64,000 nucleotides of DNA from CAYQDB01 sp964416195 (GCA_964416195.1 CAYQDB010000004.1:62001-126000); one strand, 5' to 3'; counted from the stretch's first letter, positions 1 through 8,997 are shown. Notes: generated by a model not told the origin, from the letters alone. Made by a program: numbers and translations.

Positions 1-500
1 GCAACCTGAAGATAGTTGTTGGGGTTACCAGGGTCCTTTTCAAGGAGCTTCCGATAGAAATAGTACGCTACCCGGTAATTCTCAACTTTCATATTGAGAT
101 AGCCCAGCTCGCCGTAGTACTGCTCAAGCGGGTCTCCTGTCTCGATCAGAACATGGACGGCCTCGATTGCGCTCTTCCATTCCTCTATCGTCTTGGCAAC
201 TTTGTACAAGGCGAGATTTGTCTCCCTGTCTTCGGGAAACAGCAGATCAGCTCGTTTCAGATATTGAAAAGCAGAATCGTACAGGCAGTCTCGCTCATAA
301 CTTATTCCAAGAAGGTACAACAGGTGTTGATCAGATGGTTTTTGAGCTACAGCTTTCGAAAGGTATTCCCTCGCCTTGGCGTATTCTTGATTGACGAATG
401 CTTTTTCTCCAGCCTCGCTCAGCTCCGCAATCGTACTCGGCTCTTTGCCGCACCCGGCAAGCAGGATAATCAACAAACTTGTAGTAGCGAGTGCTCTCAT
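1..500 (-). CDS. TPR-type lipoprotein, C-terminus outside window
   Basis: The gene starts with ATG at 500 and stays open to the left edge, so only about 166 N-terminal residues are visible. The protein opens with a short lipoprotein signal peptide whose lipobox is L-A-G-C near residue 18, so it is probably anchored to a membrane on the periplasmic side. The rest is helical and reads as consecutive tetratricopeptide repeats: alternating small and aromatic residues with phrases such as 'EYAKAREYLSKAVAQKP' and 'YYFYRKLLEKDPGNPNNY'. TPR lipoproteins usually act as scaffolds for envelope assemblies; the partner here is unknown. It is divergent from the dprA-like gene, with 126 bases between the starts. 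Confidence 0.8.
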   Translation of the reverse strand, partial: MRALATTSLLIILLAGCGKEPSTIAELSEAGEKAFVNQEYAKAREYLSKAVAQKPSDQHLLYLLGISYERDCLYDSAFQYLKRADLLFPEDRETNLALYKVAKTIEEWKSAIEAVHVLIETGDPLEQYYGELGYLNMKVENYRVAYYFYRKLLEKDPGNPNNYLQV

Positions 501-626
501 CTTTCCTCTGTTTCAAACATTAGCATCCTCATATATAGAACTTTCCTGTTTGTAATTCAAGTCCAGTAGGGATAATTTGCCCATGTGGCTGTGTTGACAA
601 GTCAACCCAATGAGGTAGATTATAGA

Positions 627-1532
627 ATGACCAAAAATGATGAGTACCATATAACCACTCAGGTTCTGGCTCTATGCCACTTTGCTGGTATCCGGCCGCG
701 CCAGTTCGAGGCTCTAATACACAATTTCCGGAGCCTGGAACAAATCCTCAAGGCGGACAAAGATGCTCTCATGGCAATAGAGGGCATGATTGCTGACACA
801 GCCAAAAAGATAGCCGGCACATCAGCCTATCTCAAACAGGCCGAAGAGCTTCACCGCCGTTTGAAAGAGCAGGATATAACAGTCATAACCCGCTTCGATG
901 ACGATTTCCCCCGCTTTCTGTTCGAATTGAATGACCCGCCACCGCTGCTGTACGTACGTGGCAGAATACCTGCTAATAACGAGAAGAGAGTGGCTCTGGT
1001 TGGTGCCGAGAACGCCACCAATGAAGGAATCGAATTGACGGTCAAGCTCGCTCGCGCCTTTACCGAGGCAGGGGTGCAGATTGTAACCTCGTTGAGCAAA
1101 GGTATTGACGCCACCGCTCACATAGGAGCCAAAGCGGCAAACGGGGTTTCCTTCTGCGTGCTCGATTCCGGTTTAGATCATATTCACCCGCCGGAGCACA
1201 TGCCACTTGCCATAGACATCGTTCAGTCTGGAGGTGTCATAAGCGAGTATCCACCTGAACAGGTCCATACGAGCGAAAGCTTTATTTCTTCCAACCGGAT
1301 TCTGGTAGGACTGGCCCAGGCGGTAGTTATCACTGAAATGTATCACGATTCAACGCGTACCCTTGATCTTTTGTCATTCTGCAAGCAGATCGGAAAGCTT
1401 ACCTTTTTCATGGTTGACCCCGAACGGGGAGCTCTTGCTGATAAAGAAAGTCTTGCGCAATCTGTCTCGTGCGGTGCTATTCCATTGGTGGGCCTGAACA
1501 AAACGGATGACATCGTTAAGGCCCTGGTATAA
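627..1532 (+). CDS. dprA: DprA/Smf-like DNA-processing protein
   Basis: DprA binds single-stranded DNA and loads RecA during natural transformation. The Rossmann-type core is clear: 'VALVGAENATNEG' matches the family's VAIVGSR segment, and 'TSLSKGIDATAH' matches the SGxARGIDxxAH loop. An N-terminal helical, SAM/HhH-like region precedes it. The C-terminal winged-helix domain of many DprA proteins is missing, as the protein ends soon after the Rossmann domain at 301 residues. I chose ATG 627 because GAGGT lies about 10 bases upstream; an in-frame GTG at 585 would add 14 residues with no good ribosome site. It is first in a tight plus-strand run, 8 bases before the yigZ-like gene. Confidence 0.8.
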   Translation: MTKNDEYHITTQVLALCHFAGIRPRQFEALIHNFRSLEQILKADKDALMAIEGMIADTAKKIAGTSAYLKQAEELHRRLKEQDITVITRFDDDFPRFLFELNDPPPLLYVRGRIPANNEKRVALVGAENATNEGIELTVKLARAFTEAGVQIVTSLSKGIDATAHIGAKAANGVSFCVLDSGLDHIHPPEHMPLAIDIVQSGGVISEYPPEQVHTSESFISSNRILVGLAQAVVITEMYHDSTRTLDLLSFCKQIGKLTFFMVDPERGALADKESLAQSVSCGAIPLVGLNKTDDIVKALV

Positions 1533-1540
1533 CGAATACC

Positions 1541-2149
1541 ATGGAAGACCTGTACTATACTATCAACACGCCCTCGCGTTATGAAACAAAGGTGAAAGGT
1601 TCGCGCTTTTTAGCCGAAAGCGATCTGGTCACAACCGTCGAGGTAGCTCAGGAAACGCTGGAAAAGATCCGCAAACGGGAGTACTCCGCAACACACCATT
1701 GCTATGCTTACCGTGTTGGCTTCTTCGATAGGATGACCTTCAAGTATTCCGACAACGGTGAACCCTCCGGCACGGCGGGACGACCCATCTATGATGTCAT
1801 CTGTGGCCATAACCTGACCAACGTCCTGGTAGTGGTGACTCGTTACTTCGGCGGCACCAAACTTGGCACCGGCGGTCTGGCCAGAGCCTACAGTGAGGCT
1901 GCCAAGTTTGTTATTAAAAAGTCCGGCATCAAAGAGAACTTCTCTATGGAATCCATCCGGCTGGAAATTGGCTTTGCCTATTATGACCAACTGGTGAAAA
2001 CCTTACATAGGTATTCGGCTATGCAAATCGGAGTAGACTATTCGGACCGGGTCACACTTGAGCTTGAGGTCAGAAAGAGTAGAGCAGATAAGCTGATAGC
2101 TGAGATCGTCCAATTGAGCGGAGGAAAAGCGAAAATTGCAAGAAGCTAA
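1541..2149 (+). CDS. YigZ/IMPACT family protein
   Basis: This 202-residue protein belongs to the YigZ/IMPACT (UPF0029) family, linked in other organisms to translation control or ribosome-associated regulation. The N-terminal domain carries the family signature: 'KGSRFLAE', then 'ATHHCYAYRVG', 'SDNGEPSGTAGRPI' and 'VVVTRYFGGTKLGTGGL'. The last 65 or so residues match the smaller C-terminal ferredoxin-like (DUF1949) domain. It begins 8 bases after the dprA-like gene and overlaps the kinase gene behind it by 14 bases, so the genes are probably cotranscribed. The family call is firm; the precise role in this organism is not known. Confidence 0.9.
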   Translation: MEDLYYTINTPSRYETKVKGSRFLAESDLVTTVEVAQETLEKIRKREYSATHHCYAYRVGFFDRMTFKYSDNGEPSGTAGRPIYDVICGHNLTNVLVVVTRYFGGTKLGTGGLARAYSEAAKFVIKKSGIKENFSMESIRLEIGFAYYDQLVKTLHRYSAMQIGVDYSDRVTLELEVRKSRADKLIAEIVQLSGGKAKIARS

Positions 2150-3062
2150 GGGCGGCAAGGCTCTTGACTGTCTGGGGATGGGCATTATCCCCCTCGATCT
2201 CCTGTATACTGTTGATTATTTCCCTCGACCAGGAGGTAAAGTCAACGCCGTCGATCTGTGTATCCAGGGTGGCGGCCCGGTGCCCAACACTATGGTGGGA
2301 CTATCACGGCTTGGCAAAAGGACAGCGCTGATCGCCGTTCTGGGAGATGACTGGGTGGGGCGATTCGGCATGGAAGAACTGCGGAAGGGGAAGGTTGACC
2401 TTCGCTACATAATCACCAAGAAGGCTCAGTCAGCCACTGCCGCCGGATTTATCGAAAAGAGCAGCGGGCGCAGAACGATTGCGTTCTACCGAAAGGTAGG
2501 TATCAAACCGGCAGACATCAGGACCTCGCACTACCCGATCCCCCGTATTGTCCATCTCGACGGCAGGGACATGGAGGCATCGATGAAACTGGCGCGATGG
2601 GGTAAGAGGGTGGGATCGCTGGTCTCCTTCGATATCGGTTCCATTCGCAATGATGTCTCACCTATTTTCCCTCTGGTGGATCATCTGGTGGTCGCAGACG
2701 CTTATGCTCTTCCGTTCACCGATACCAAATCGGCCAAACAAGCGATAGAAAGGCTGAAAGGTCAGTGTCCGGGCAGCATTGTGATAACTCAGGGGATTAA
2801 AGGCTCTACCGGCTTTGAAAGAGGCGAATTTGTCCGCCAGCCAGCCTTCAAAGTTGATGTCGTCGACACCACTGGCGCCGGCGATGCCTTCCATGTCGGT
2901 TACCTGTTCGGTTTGTTGAATGGGGACAATATGTCAACGCGGCTTAAATTCGGCGCAGCTGTGGCGGCCCTGAAGTGCACGAGAGCGGGTGCGCGAGCCG
3001 GTATGCCAACACGCAATCAATTGAAACGGTTCCTCAAGAACAATCCCGAGACCTATGCTTGA
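2136..3062 (+). CDS. PfkB-family sugar or nucleoside kinase
   Basis: A 308-residue ribokinase-fold kinase that transfers phosphate from ATP to a sugar, sugar phosphate or nucleoside. The N-terminal PfkB region is visible as 'GGGPVPNTMVGLSRLG' and 'LGDDWVGRFG', and the C-terminal signature 'DTTGAGDAFHVGYLFG' contains the catalytic Asp of the GAGD anion hole. The start is a TTG overlapping the yigZ-like gene, about 11 bases after GGAGG, and the conserved fold begins only some 10 residues later. The substrate cannot be told from sequence alone. Its stop overlaps the start of the PAP2 gene by 8 bases, suggesting translational coupling. Confidence 0.85.
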   Translation: MQEAKGGKALDCLGMGIIPLDLLYTVDYFPRPGGKVNAVDLCIQGGGPVPNTMVGLSRLGKRTALIAVLGDDWVGRFGMEELRKGKVDLRYIITKKAQSATAAGFIEKSSGRRTIAFYRKVGIKPADIRTSHYPIPRIVHLDGRDMEASMKLARWGKRVGSLVSFDIGSIRNDVSPIFPLVDHLVVADAYALPFTDTKSAKQAIERLKGQCPGSIVITQGIKGSTGFERGEFVRQPAFKVDVVDTTGAGDAFHVGYLFGLLNGDNMSTRLKFGAAVAALKCTRAGARAGMPTRNQLKRFLKNNPETYA

Positions 3063-3600
3063 GTATCTGGCCGGCATTGACCGGGTGCTGTTTCTCTTCA
3101 TCAACGTTCACCTGGCAAATCCCGTTACTGATGTAATCATGCCCGTTATTACCTCTGACATGCTGCTGCGTGTCATCTATGGCGCTGCTATGGTCATTCT
3201 TCTCTGGCGCGGTAGTCAGCGACTGCGTTGGCTGGTGCTGTTCTCAGCTGTGACGCTGCTGCTCACCGACCAGCTATCGAGTAACCTGTTGAAGAACTTA
3301 ATCTCTCGTCCACGGCCCTGTCACCTTATGAGCGGGATAAATCTGCTGGTGAACTGTGGAGCCGGTTTTTCGATGCCTTCCTCACACGCCACCAACGTGT
3401 TCGGCCAGGTTACTCTGTTCTCTTATCATGTCAAGGGAGCCCGATGGTATCTCATCCTGTTTGCCTCTCTGGTAGCTTTGAGCCGTATCTTTGTAGGTGT
3501 GCACTATCCCTCTGACGTCATGGTAGGAGCGGCTTTGGGCTGCTTGGTAGGTTTGGTTATGAGTGTTGGCTTCAGGAGATTTGAGAGATGGAGGTTGTGA
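3055..3600 (+). CDS. PAP2-family membrane phosphatase
   Basis: A 181-residue integral membrane acid phosphatase of the PAP2 superfamily. All three motifs are present: 'KNLISRPRPC' (KX6RP), 'PSSHATN' (PSGH-like, with the catalytic His) and 'SRIFVGVHYPSDVMVG' (SRX5HX3D). Hydrophobic stretches between the motifs give roughly five or six transmembrane segments. Such enzymes dephosphorylate lipid phosphates, including undecaprenyl pyrophosphate and phosphatidic acid, on the outer face of the inner membrane; which lipid is used here is unknown. The gene overlaps the pfkB-like gene and ends 1 base before the macro-domain gene. Confidence 0.88.
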   Translation: MLEYLAGIDRVLFLFINVHLANPVTDVIMPVITSDMLLRVIYGAAMVILLWRGSQRLRWLVLFSAVTLLLTDQLSSNLLKNLISRPRPCHLMSGINLLVNCGAGFSMPSSHATNVFGQVTLFSYHVKGARWYLILFASLVALSRIFVGVHYPSDVMVGAALGCLVGLVMSVGFRRFERWRL

Positions 3601-3601
3601 T

Positions 3602-4111
3602 ATGTCTTACCTTATTGAAGTTGTCCAGGGTGACATCACCAAAGCCGACACGGAAACGATCGTCAACGCCGCCAATAACCGCTTCTGGATGGGCGCTGGC
3701 GTCGCCGGAGCAATAAAGCGTGCCGGAGGGGACGTTATCGAATCCGAAGCAGTCAAGAAAGGCCCCGTCATGCCCGGTGAGGCGGTGTACACCGGCGCAG
3801 GGCAGCTGCCGTTTAAGGCGGTTATTCATGCCGCCGTCATGGGGCAGGACCTTCGCACGTCAGGTGAACTGATCCGGAAGGCGACTATTGCCAGTCTCAA
3901 TATCGCCGAAAAGCTCAAGGTCGAGTCTGTGGCGTTTCCAGCTTTCGGTACCGGCGTGGGAGGGTTTCCTATGGCTGCCTGTGCCGACATTATGATCAAA
4001 GCTGCACGTGCTTATCAATCGCTGTCGGAAAACCTCAAGCGGGTTCAGTTTTGCCTCTTTGACCAACTGGGGGTTGCGGCGTTTTCGGACCGTCTGAAGG
4101 AAGACACCTAA
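3602..4111 (+). CDS. Macro-domain (ADP-ribose binding) protein
   Basis: A 169-residue stand-alone macro domain, probably hydrolysing ADP-ribose esters such as O-acetyl-ADP-ribose or reversing ADP-ribosylation. Visible ligand-binding elements are 'VVQGDITKADTETIVNAANN' near the start, 'GAGVAGAIKRAGG' (phosphate loop) and 'AFPAFGTGVGGFP'. ATG 3602 is preceded by GGAGG about 6 bases upstream; an in-frame upstream ATG at 3563 lies inside the PAP2 gene and lacks a ribosome site. It is the last gene of the plus-strand run and its stop overlaps the convergent lipoprotein gene by 4 bases. Confidence 0.9.
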   Translation: MSYLIEVVQGDITKADTETIVNAANNRFWMGAGVAGAIKRAGGDVIESEAVKKGPVMPGEAVYTGAGQLPFKAVIHAAVMGQDLRTSGELIRKATIASLNIAEKLKVESVAFPAFGTGVGGFPMAACADIMIKAARAYQSLSENLKRVQFCLFDQLGVAAFSDRLKEDT

Positions 4112-4665
4112 TCTCTGACTTTCACCTTAAACTGCCCTTCAAACGCCAGTGGGGCGCCGGAGCTATTTTTGTATATACCGTGAATGGCGCCAAAGAGGTC
4201 CTTGGTAGTAATGGAGTCGACAATGAAAACGCCCGATGAGGGTAGAAATATCTTGTCCGCTGCCGGTAAATCATACCGACCCAGAACATGTACGAAGGAA
4301 TGGCTCTGCAAATCGATAGTATCCGCCACCGGGGTCGGCGGAAGCTGAATGTAGATACGGCATCTCAGGTACTCATCGAATCCGAACATAAATACCCGTT
4401 TGTCCACAGGTTTTTGCCACCTTGCGCCGGTCGTAACGACGACAGTGTTTGAGGAATCAGCGACTGTCTTTTCTTGGGCGTAGGGATCATTCAGGGCTGA
4501 GCCGACCAGAAACTCTGTCTTTTCAACTTCAACTTTCTTCGTGACACCTTCACTTGTGATGTACAGATTGAGACGGTACCGGCTGGCGCACCCGAAAAGG
4601 AACATGCCGACAATCAACAGGCATAGCGATCTGCTGAGAGTTACGTCTTTGGTATGCCAGAGCAT
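4108..4665 (-). CDS. Lipoprotein of unknown function
   Basis: A 185-residue protein with a signal peptide ending in lipobox 'FLFGC' around residues 22-26, so it should be a lipoprotein. The mature part is rich in beta-strand-like alternation, with no cysteine pairs or catalytic motif that I recognise. The C-terminal half, around 'SSGVFIVDSITTKDLFGAIHG', looks like a small beta-sandwich. It lies downstream of the acyltransferase/oxoamine synthase pair with a gap of 79 bases and may share their transcript. I do not recognise the family. Confidence 0.7.
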   Translation of the reverse strand: MLWHTKDVTLSRSLCLLIVGMFLFGCASRYRLNLYITSEGVTKKVEVEKTEFLVGSALNDPYAQEKTVADSSNTVVVTTGARWQKPVDKRVFMFGFDEYLRCRIYIQLPPTPVADTIDLQSHSFVHVLGRYDLPAADKIFLPSSGVFIVDSITTKDLFGAIHGIYKNSSGAPLAFEGQFKVKVRD

Positions 4666-4744
4666 GACCTATGATACGAAACCATTAGGGCCAAGTCAAA
4701 CTCGACAGGCACCACTCTATTTCTTTCTTTATGGAAAGCGGATT

Positions 4745-5875
4745 CTACAACGGCATTTCCACGATGCGGTAGCGTTTGTACACTCTGGCACCCAACTGCT
4801 CGACACCACGCCGCATAAGATCGTTGGTTTCCAGAATCCATGACATCTCCCCCCATCTGTAACCCTTTTCGATACCTCGCTGGTATGTTGAGACATATAA
4901 CATCGAATCGATGCCCCGTTTCCGGAACTGCGGGACTATTCCCAACATAATAATCCGAATACCGTCAATCTTATTCCTGATTTTAGTATGCCACAATAGT
5001 TTCAGCAGCCCTAACGGAAACAGCCGCCCGTTGAGGTGAACCAGGGCTTGATTGATATCGGGCACGGCTAATGAGAAAGCAACTGGTTTGCCTTCATTTT
5101 CAGCGACGATGACCAGGTCCGGATCGATAATCTTCTTGAGCTGCTGTGCCATATAGAAAAACTCTTCTTCTGTCATCGGGACAAAACCCCAGTTTTTCTT
5201 CCAGGCGTTGCGATAGATGTTACTGATTATGTGGGCTTCGTTATCAAACTCGGACATTCTCAGACTACGAAGAGTGATCCTGGCGCGTTGGCGCATTTTG
5301 TCAGATAGGCCAAGAATCCGCTCAGGAATCGGGGTGTCGGTGGTGAGCTTGTAGTAGGCCACTAGGTCCATTGTCTTCTTAAGTCCAAAGTGCTCGGCCA
5401 GTTTGGGCAGGTAGGGGTAGTTGTATGTCATCATCACTACCGGCGGGCTGTCAAAACCCTCCACGAGAAAGCCGCACTCATGATTGGTGGAGAAATTCAT
5501 CGGCCCCCGCATCTTTTCCATGCCTTCTCTCTTGAGCGTTATCATGGCTACCCTGAGGAGCGTGGAGGCGATTTCATCATCGTTCGGACAGTCGAAAAAG
5601 CCAAAAAAACCGGCCTGCTCCTCGTGAAATTCGTTGTGGTTGAAATTGACGCAGGTAGCGATACGCCCCGCCGCCCGTCCGTTCTGCATGGCCAGGAACA
5701 GCCTTACACGGGCACAGCGGTAGAAAGGATTTTTCTTAAAGTCAAAGAACTCCAGCCGTTCCGACATGAGCGGCACTACATAGTTACGGTCGCCTTTGTA
5801 CAGCTCGTTCGGGTAGCGGATAAACTTCTTTAGCTGTGACGTTGTCTCGACTTCAACTACTTCGATGTTAGCCAT
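4745..5875 (-). CDS. GNAT-fold acyltransferase, possible ceramide-synthase-like
   Basis: A 376-residue two-lobed acyl-CoA or acyl-ACP N-acyltransferase-like protein. The N-terminus 'FIRYPNELYKGDRNYVVP' and the stretch 'GRIATCVNFNHNEFHEEQ' are typical of a long GNAT-like family often found beside oxoamine synthases; the C-terminal 'MLGIVPQFRKRGIDSMLY' resembles the GNAT cofactor-binding motif (R/QxxGxG/A). The bacterial ceramide synthase of Caulobacter is also a GNAT-like protein acting after serine palmitoyltransferase, and this gene sits 6 bases downstream of an alpha-oxoamine synthase on the same strand. N-acylation of a long-chain base is therefore a reasonable inference, not proven. The alternative is an unrelated acyltransferase. 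Confidence 0.65.
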   Translation of the reverse strand: MANIEVVEVETTSQLKKFIRYPNELYKGDRNYVVPLMSERLEFFDFKKNPFYRCARVRLFLAMQNGRAAGRIATCVNFNHNEFHEEQAGFFGFFDCPNDDEIASTLLRVAMITLKREGMEKMRGPMNFSTNHECGFLVEGFDSPPVVMMTYNYPYLPKLAEHFGLKKTMDLVAYYKLTTDTPIPERILGLSDKMRQRARITLRSLRMSEFDNEAHIISNIYRNAWKKNWGFVPMTEEEFFYMAQQLKKIIDPDLVIVAENEGKPVAFSLAVPDINQALVHLNGRLFPLGLLKLLWHTKIRNKIDGIRIIMLGIVPQFRKRGIDSMLYVSTYQRGIEKGYRWGEMSWILETNDLMRRGVEQLGARVYKRYRIVEMPL

Positions 5876-5881
5876 AGAACG

Positions 5882-7108
5882 TTACGGAATAAGCCCCTTT
5901 TCCCGGCCGACTTTTGCGACGACCTCTACAATGCGGTCGAGATGTTCATCGGTATGAGTGGCGGTATATGAGGTGCGTATCATCGCCTGCCCCGGCGGCA
6001 CGGCCGGAGAAATAACCGGGTTGGTGAAGACACCGTTATCGAAAAGCGCCTTCCAGAATGCGAAGGCATCGAGGTCCTGACCCACTACGATGGGGACAAT
6101 CGGCGTTTCGGTCTTTCCGATATTGAACCCCAGGTTGCGAAATTCCTTTTGCATGCGCCGGGCATTCTTCCACAACCTTTCGCGCCGTTCGGGCTCGGAC
6201 TCGATGATATCCAGCGCCGCCAGGACGGCGGCGGCATTGGACGGTGGGATCGAAGCTGAAAAAATTAAAGCCCTGGCGCGGTGCTGGATGTACTCGATAA
6301 CATCCCCTTCACCTGCGATGACTCCGCCCAGGGAAGCGAACGATTTGGAGAATGTTGCCATGATCAAGTCGACCTTGTCAAGAAGGCCGAAGTGTTCAGC
6401 CGTTCCCGCCCCAGTTTTGCCCATGACCCCGATGGCATGAGCGTCGTCAACCATCACCCTGGCACCATAGCGATCAGCGATTTCCACCAAGCGCGGGAGA
6501 TTTATGACGTCGCCTTCCATGGAGAAGACACCATCGACAGCTACCAAAACACCCCCGCGGGTTGTATTGTTGCGGATATTGGCCATCACCCTCTCGAAAT
6601 CTTCCATATCGTTGTGGGCAAACTTGTAGACTTTGCCGTAGGAAAGGCGCGTGCCGTCGACAATACTGGCGTGCACCTGGCGGTCGATAACGACGGCATC
6701 GTTCTTGCCCACTAATGTGGAAATGGTGCCAAGGTTGGTCTGAAAACCGGTGGAAAAAACCAGTGCCACTTCCCGTTTCATAAACCTCGCCAGCCGATGC
6801 TCCAATTCCAGATGCAGGTCGAGGGTGCCGTTGAGGAAACGGGAACCGGTACAGCCCGAACCTAACTTCAACGCGGCATTGGCGGCGGCTTCTTTTACCT
6901 TGGGGTGGTTTACCAGGCCGAGATAGTTATTGGAACCGGCCATGATGACCTTCTTGCCGTCCATAACCACCTCGTCACCAGGTGGTGACTGCAGGGGATG
7001 GAAGTAGGGGTAGATGCCCAGGTCCCTGACCTTCTGCGGAGCATCGTACTGGTAGCATTTCTCAAAAAGGTCTAAGAAGGTAGCTGTAGTCTTGTTTTCC
7101 GTCTGCAA
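5882..7108 (-). CDS. Alpha-oxoamine synthase (serine palmitoyltransferase-like)
   Basis: A 408-residue PLP-dependent enzyme of the family that includes 8-amino-7-oxononanoate synthase, glycine C-acetyltransferase and serine palmitoyltransferase, condensing an acyl-CoA with an amino acid. Visible are 'GSNNYLGLVNHPKV', 'GSGCTGSRFLNGT', the PLP-stacking His near 146 ('DRQVHASIVDG'), 'VDDAHAIGVMG' near 220, and the Schiff-base lysine in 'ATFSKSFASLGG' at about K255. No biotin or threonine-degradation gene is nearby, while a GNAT acyltransferase follows within 6 bases. That favours a lipid role (3-ketosphinganine formation), but BioF- or Kbl-type activity cannot be excluded. Confidence 0.8.
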   Translation of the reverse strand: MQTENKTTATFLDLFEKCYQYDAPQKVRDLGIYPYFHPLQSPPGDEVVMDGKKVIMAGSNNYLGLVNHPKVKEAAANAALKLGSGCTGSRFLNGTLDLHLELEHRLARFMKREVALVFSTGFQTNLGTISTLVGKNDAVVIDRQVHASIVDGTRLSYGKVYKFAHNDMEDFERVMANIRNNTTRGGVLVAVDGVFSMEGDVINLPRLVEIADRYGARVMVDDAHAIGVMGKTGAGTAEHFGLLDKVDLIMATFSKSFASLGGVIAGEGDVIEYIQHRARALIFSASIPPSNAAAVLAALDIIESEPERRERLWKNARRMQKEFRNLGFNIGKTETPIVPIVVGQDLDAFAFWKALFDNGVFTNPVISPAVPPGQAMIRTSYTATHTDEHLDRIVEVVAKVGREKGLIP

Positions 7109-7419
7109 GCGCGGGTCCTTATGATAAGGTTAGCTGCCACACAACTACGATGCAGGATGAAACCGATTTTGCCGCAATTTGTCAAGAAAATAGCATGTCA
7201 ATACCAGAATTAGACTCTGGGGCTATCAGGCAAATGGGGGGTTGCCCCAAAAGTTGCCCATTTCTGCTCGCGTAGGTTGAGCGCTTGTCTACCAAGTCGT
7301 ATTCAAGTGGCGTCAGGTGACCCTGCCTGACGCCTTCTACATATAAGTCAGGGTTGTCAATTCGATTAGGGCTGTCGGGCAGAGCCACCCGATAGCACAT
7401 CAAATCCCTTCACCTTTGC
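7109..7419. other. Intergenic stretch with a 21-base repeat copy
   Basis: No convincing gene lies here. A possible 73-codon minus-strand frame has no ribosome site and no recognisable composition. The notable item is the copy of AAGTGGCGTCAGGTGACCC at about 7305-7323, followed by CTGCCTGACGCC, so that GCGTCAGG and CCTGACGC form a short hairpin. The same repeat recurs at 9000-9018 on the other side of the dockerin gene. Confidence 0.5.
7303..7323 (+). repeat. Direct repeat, left copy
   Basis: TCAAGTGGCGTCAGGTGACCC occurs here and again, in the same orientation, at 8998-9018. The two copies bracket the dockerin beta-helix gene 7420-8895. This copy continues into an 8-base inverted partner (CCTGACGC), the other does not. 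Confidence 0.75.
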
Positions 7420-8895
7420 CTACGGGCACCGCGGCGGTGCAGGACCGCCCTGGAACAGGTAGGCGACCAGGTAGGTCACATCGACAACGTCAATTTGATC
7501 ACTGCCGTCAACGTCGGCCTCTTCCTCACATGGCGGCTGGGGACCCTCCAAAAATAGGTACCGCACCAGGTAAGTCACGTCGACCACGTTGATCGAGCAA
7601 CCGTCAATTCCGACACCATCCACATCGCCTCTCAGCCCCACACAACAAGGACAGCCAGGATCAAAAGCACCAACTAAGATTCCGCACTCGTTATTCCACG
7701 GCGCGCAGGGAGAGGTGCTGTCTACGTAAAAACTGCCTTCCACCGTGTCACAGAACAGGGGATCAGCAGAGAAATTGCCGTTGATGCCTTCCTGACCGAC
7801 AATACACCCGGTCCAATCACCGCTGGTATTTCCATAAACATCGCAGCACGACAGGGTAGCGGAGGTGGTGCCATCCTCGGTACATTTGACCACTTCACCT
7901 TCTCCGGAGAAACTGAAGATCGAATTGGTCACTGTCGTGGTGCACCCGCTACTGAGAGAGAGACAACTGGCCCCCCCCAAACTGCTAAAATTGCCGAAAA
8001 AGGTCGCGTTAGTAATGATGGAGACACCACCACCACTGTGATATATCCCACCACCGTTTCCGTGGTTTCTGATAAAAGCACAATCAGTGATTTCAACCGT
8101 AGAAGTGTTAGAAAGATCTATTGCCCCACCGGCTCCGGCAGCTAGGTTCCCTTCAAACAAGCAGCCGCCTATCGAACCACTCGAAGCCTCCAAAGTGACA
8201 GCACCACCATCGGTGCTAATGTTATGTACAAAACGACAATCCTCCATCAATATTGTCGATGCCACTGCATACAATGCACCACCGGAACCCTCAGTTGCAA
8301 AGTTGGTATCAAAAGTACATCCTTGAAATGTTAGCTGACATTCACGCGCATACACTGCACCACCATATGCAAACGCCCATATTAAGCCCAAGGCAATGTT
8401 ATACCTAAAAATACAGTTTTTGATGATTGGGGATCCCCCAAAGCAGTAAATGGCGCCACCATAAATATCAGAAGTGCAGCCGTACGGAAGGGAGTCGTGC
8501 TCAAAAATGCAGTTCCTCACGGTGGGCGATGCCCCCATCATATACATCGCTCCTCCCTCAAAGTTGCTAACACCGCTCCGAATAGTAAACCCCCCAATAA
8601 CAGTTGTACTATCTTCGCCACTTGCCAGGGTGAACGCTCGGCCACTACTCTGGCAATCAATAATGGTGGCATACGGGCCGTTTTCCGATTGCAGAACGAT
8701 GTTCTTTCCGCCGAAGTGAATATCCCTGTTGCCTAAACCAGTGTAAATGCCGTCAGCCACCAGCACCGTGTCGCTGCCTACAGTGCCATCTATTCCCGCT
8801 TGAATCGTCGGCTGGTCGGCTGGGACGTGAATGGTGGCAGCGTTGAGGCTTATTGCACAGAGCGTGCAGATAACAAGAACGATAAGCCGTTTCAT
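7420..8895 (-). CDS. Secreted beta-helix protein with dockerin-like C-terminus
   Basis: A 491-residue exported protein. A signal peptide ('MKRLIVLVICTLCAISLNAA') is followed directly by 'TIHVPADQPTIQAGIDG', the usual opening of right-handed parallel beta-helix proteins in this group. Residues of about 60-360 are repeated coils with N-C-x-F and G-G-A/G-x-Y/L phrases, as in pectate-lyase-like or polymorphic outer-membrane repeats. The C-terminus has two calcium-loop repeats, 'GDVDGVGIDGCSINVVDVTY' and 'ADVDGSDQIDVVDVTYLVAY', characteristic of type I dockerin domains. Start ATG follows AGGGG by about 5 bases. Role is probably binding or surface attachment; no catalytic residues are evident. Confidence 0.8.
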   Translation of the reverse strand: MKRLIVLVICTLCAISLNAATIHVPADQPTIQAGIDGTVGSDTVLVADGIYTGLGNRDIHFGGKNIVLQSENGPYATIIDCQSSGRAFTLASGEDSTTVIGGFTIRSGVSNFEGGAMYMMGASPTVRNCIFEHDSLPYGCTSDIYGGAIYCFGGSPIIKNCIFRYNIALGLIWAFAYGGAVYARECQLTFQGCTFDTNFATEGSGGALYAVASTILMEDCRFVHNISTDGGAVTLEASSGSIGGCLFEGNLAAGAGGAIDLSNTSTVEITDCAFIRNHGNGGGIYHSGGGVSIITNATFFGNFSSLGGASCLSLSSGCTTTVTNSIFSFSGEGEVVKCTEDGTTSATLSCCDVYGNTSGDWTGCIVGQEGINGNFSADPLFCDTVEGSFYVDSTSPCAPWNNECGILVGAFDPGCPCCVGLRGDVDGVGIDGCSINVVDVTYLVRYLFLEGPQPPCEEEADVDGSDQIDVVDVTYLVAYLFQGGPAPPRCP

Positions 8896-8997
8896 ATTAA
8901 CCCCTTGCGCCTTTGTGCTCCTCCTTTATAGGAATATAGAAAACACGGCCTCGTTTGTCAATGCTTCATTTGTACGGATAACCGCGTAATCCCATTA

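Noticed and set aside
153..569. A plus-strand frame of 138 codons at the window start.
   Set aside because: The minus strand here encodes a convincing TPR lipoprotein in another frame.
7182..7403. A 73-codon minus-strand frame.
   Set aside because: No ribosome site, contains part of a dispersed repeat, and composition is not protein-like.
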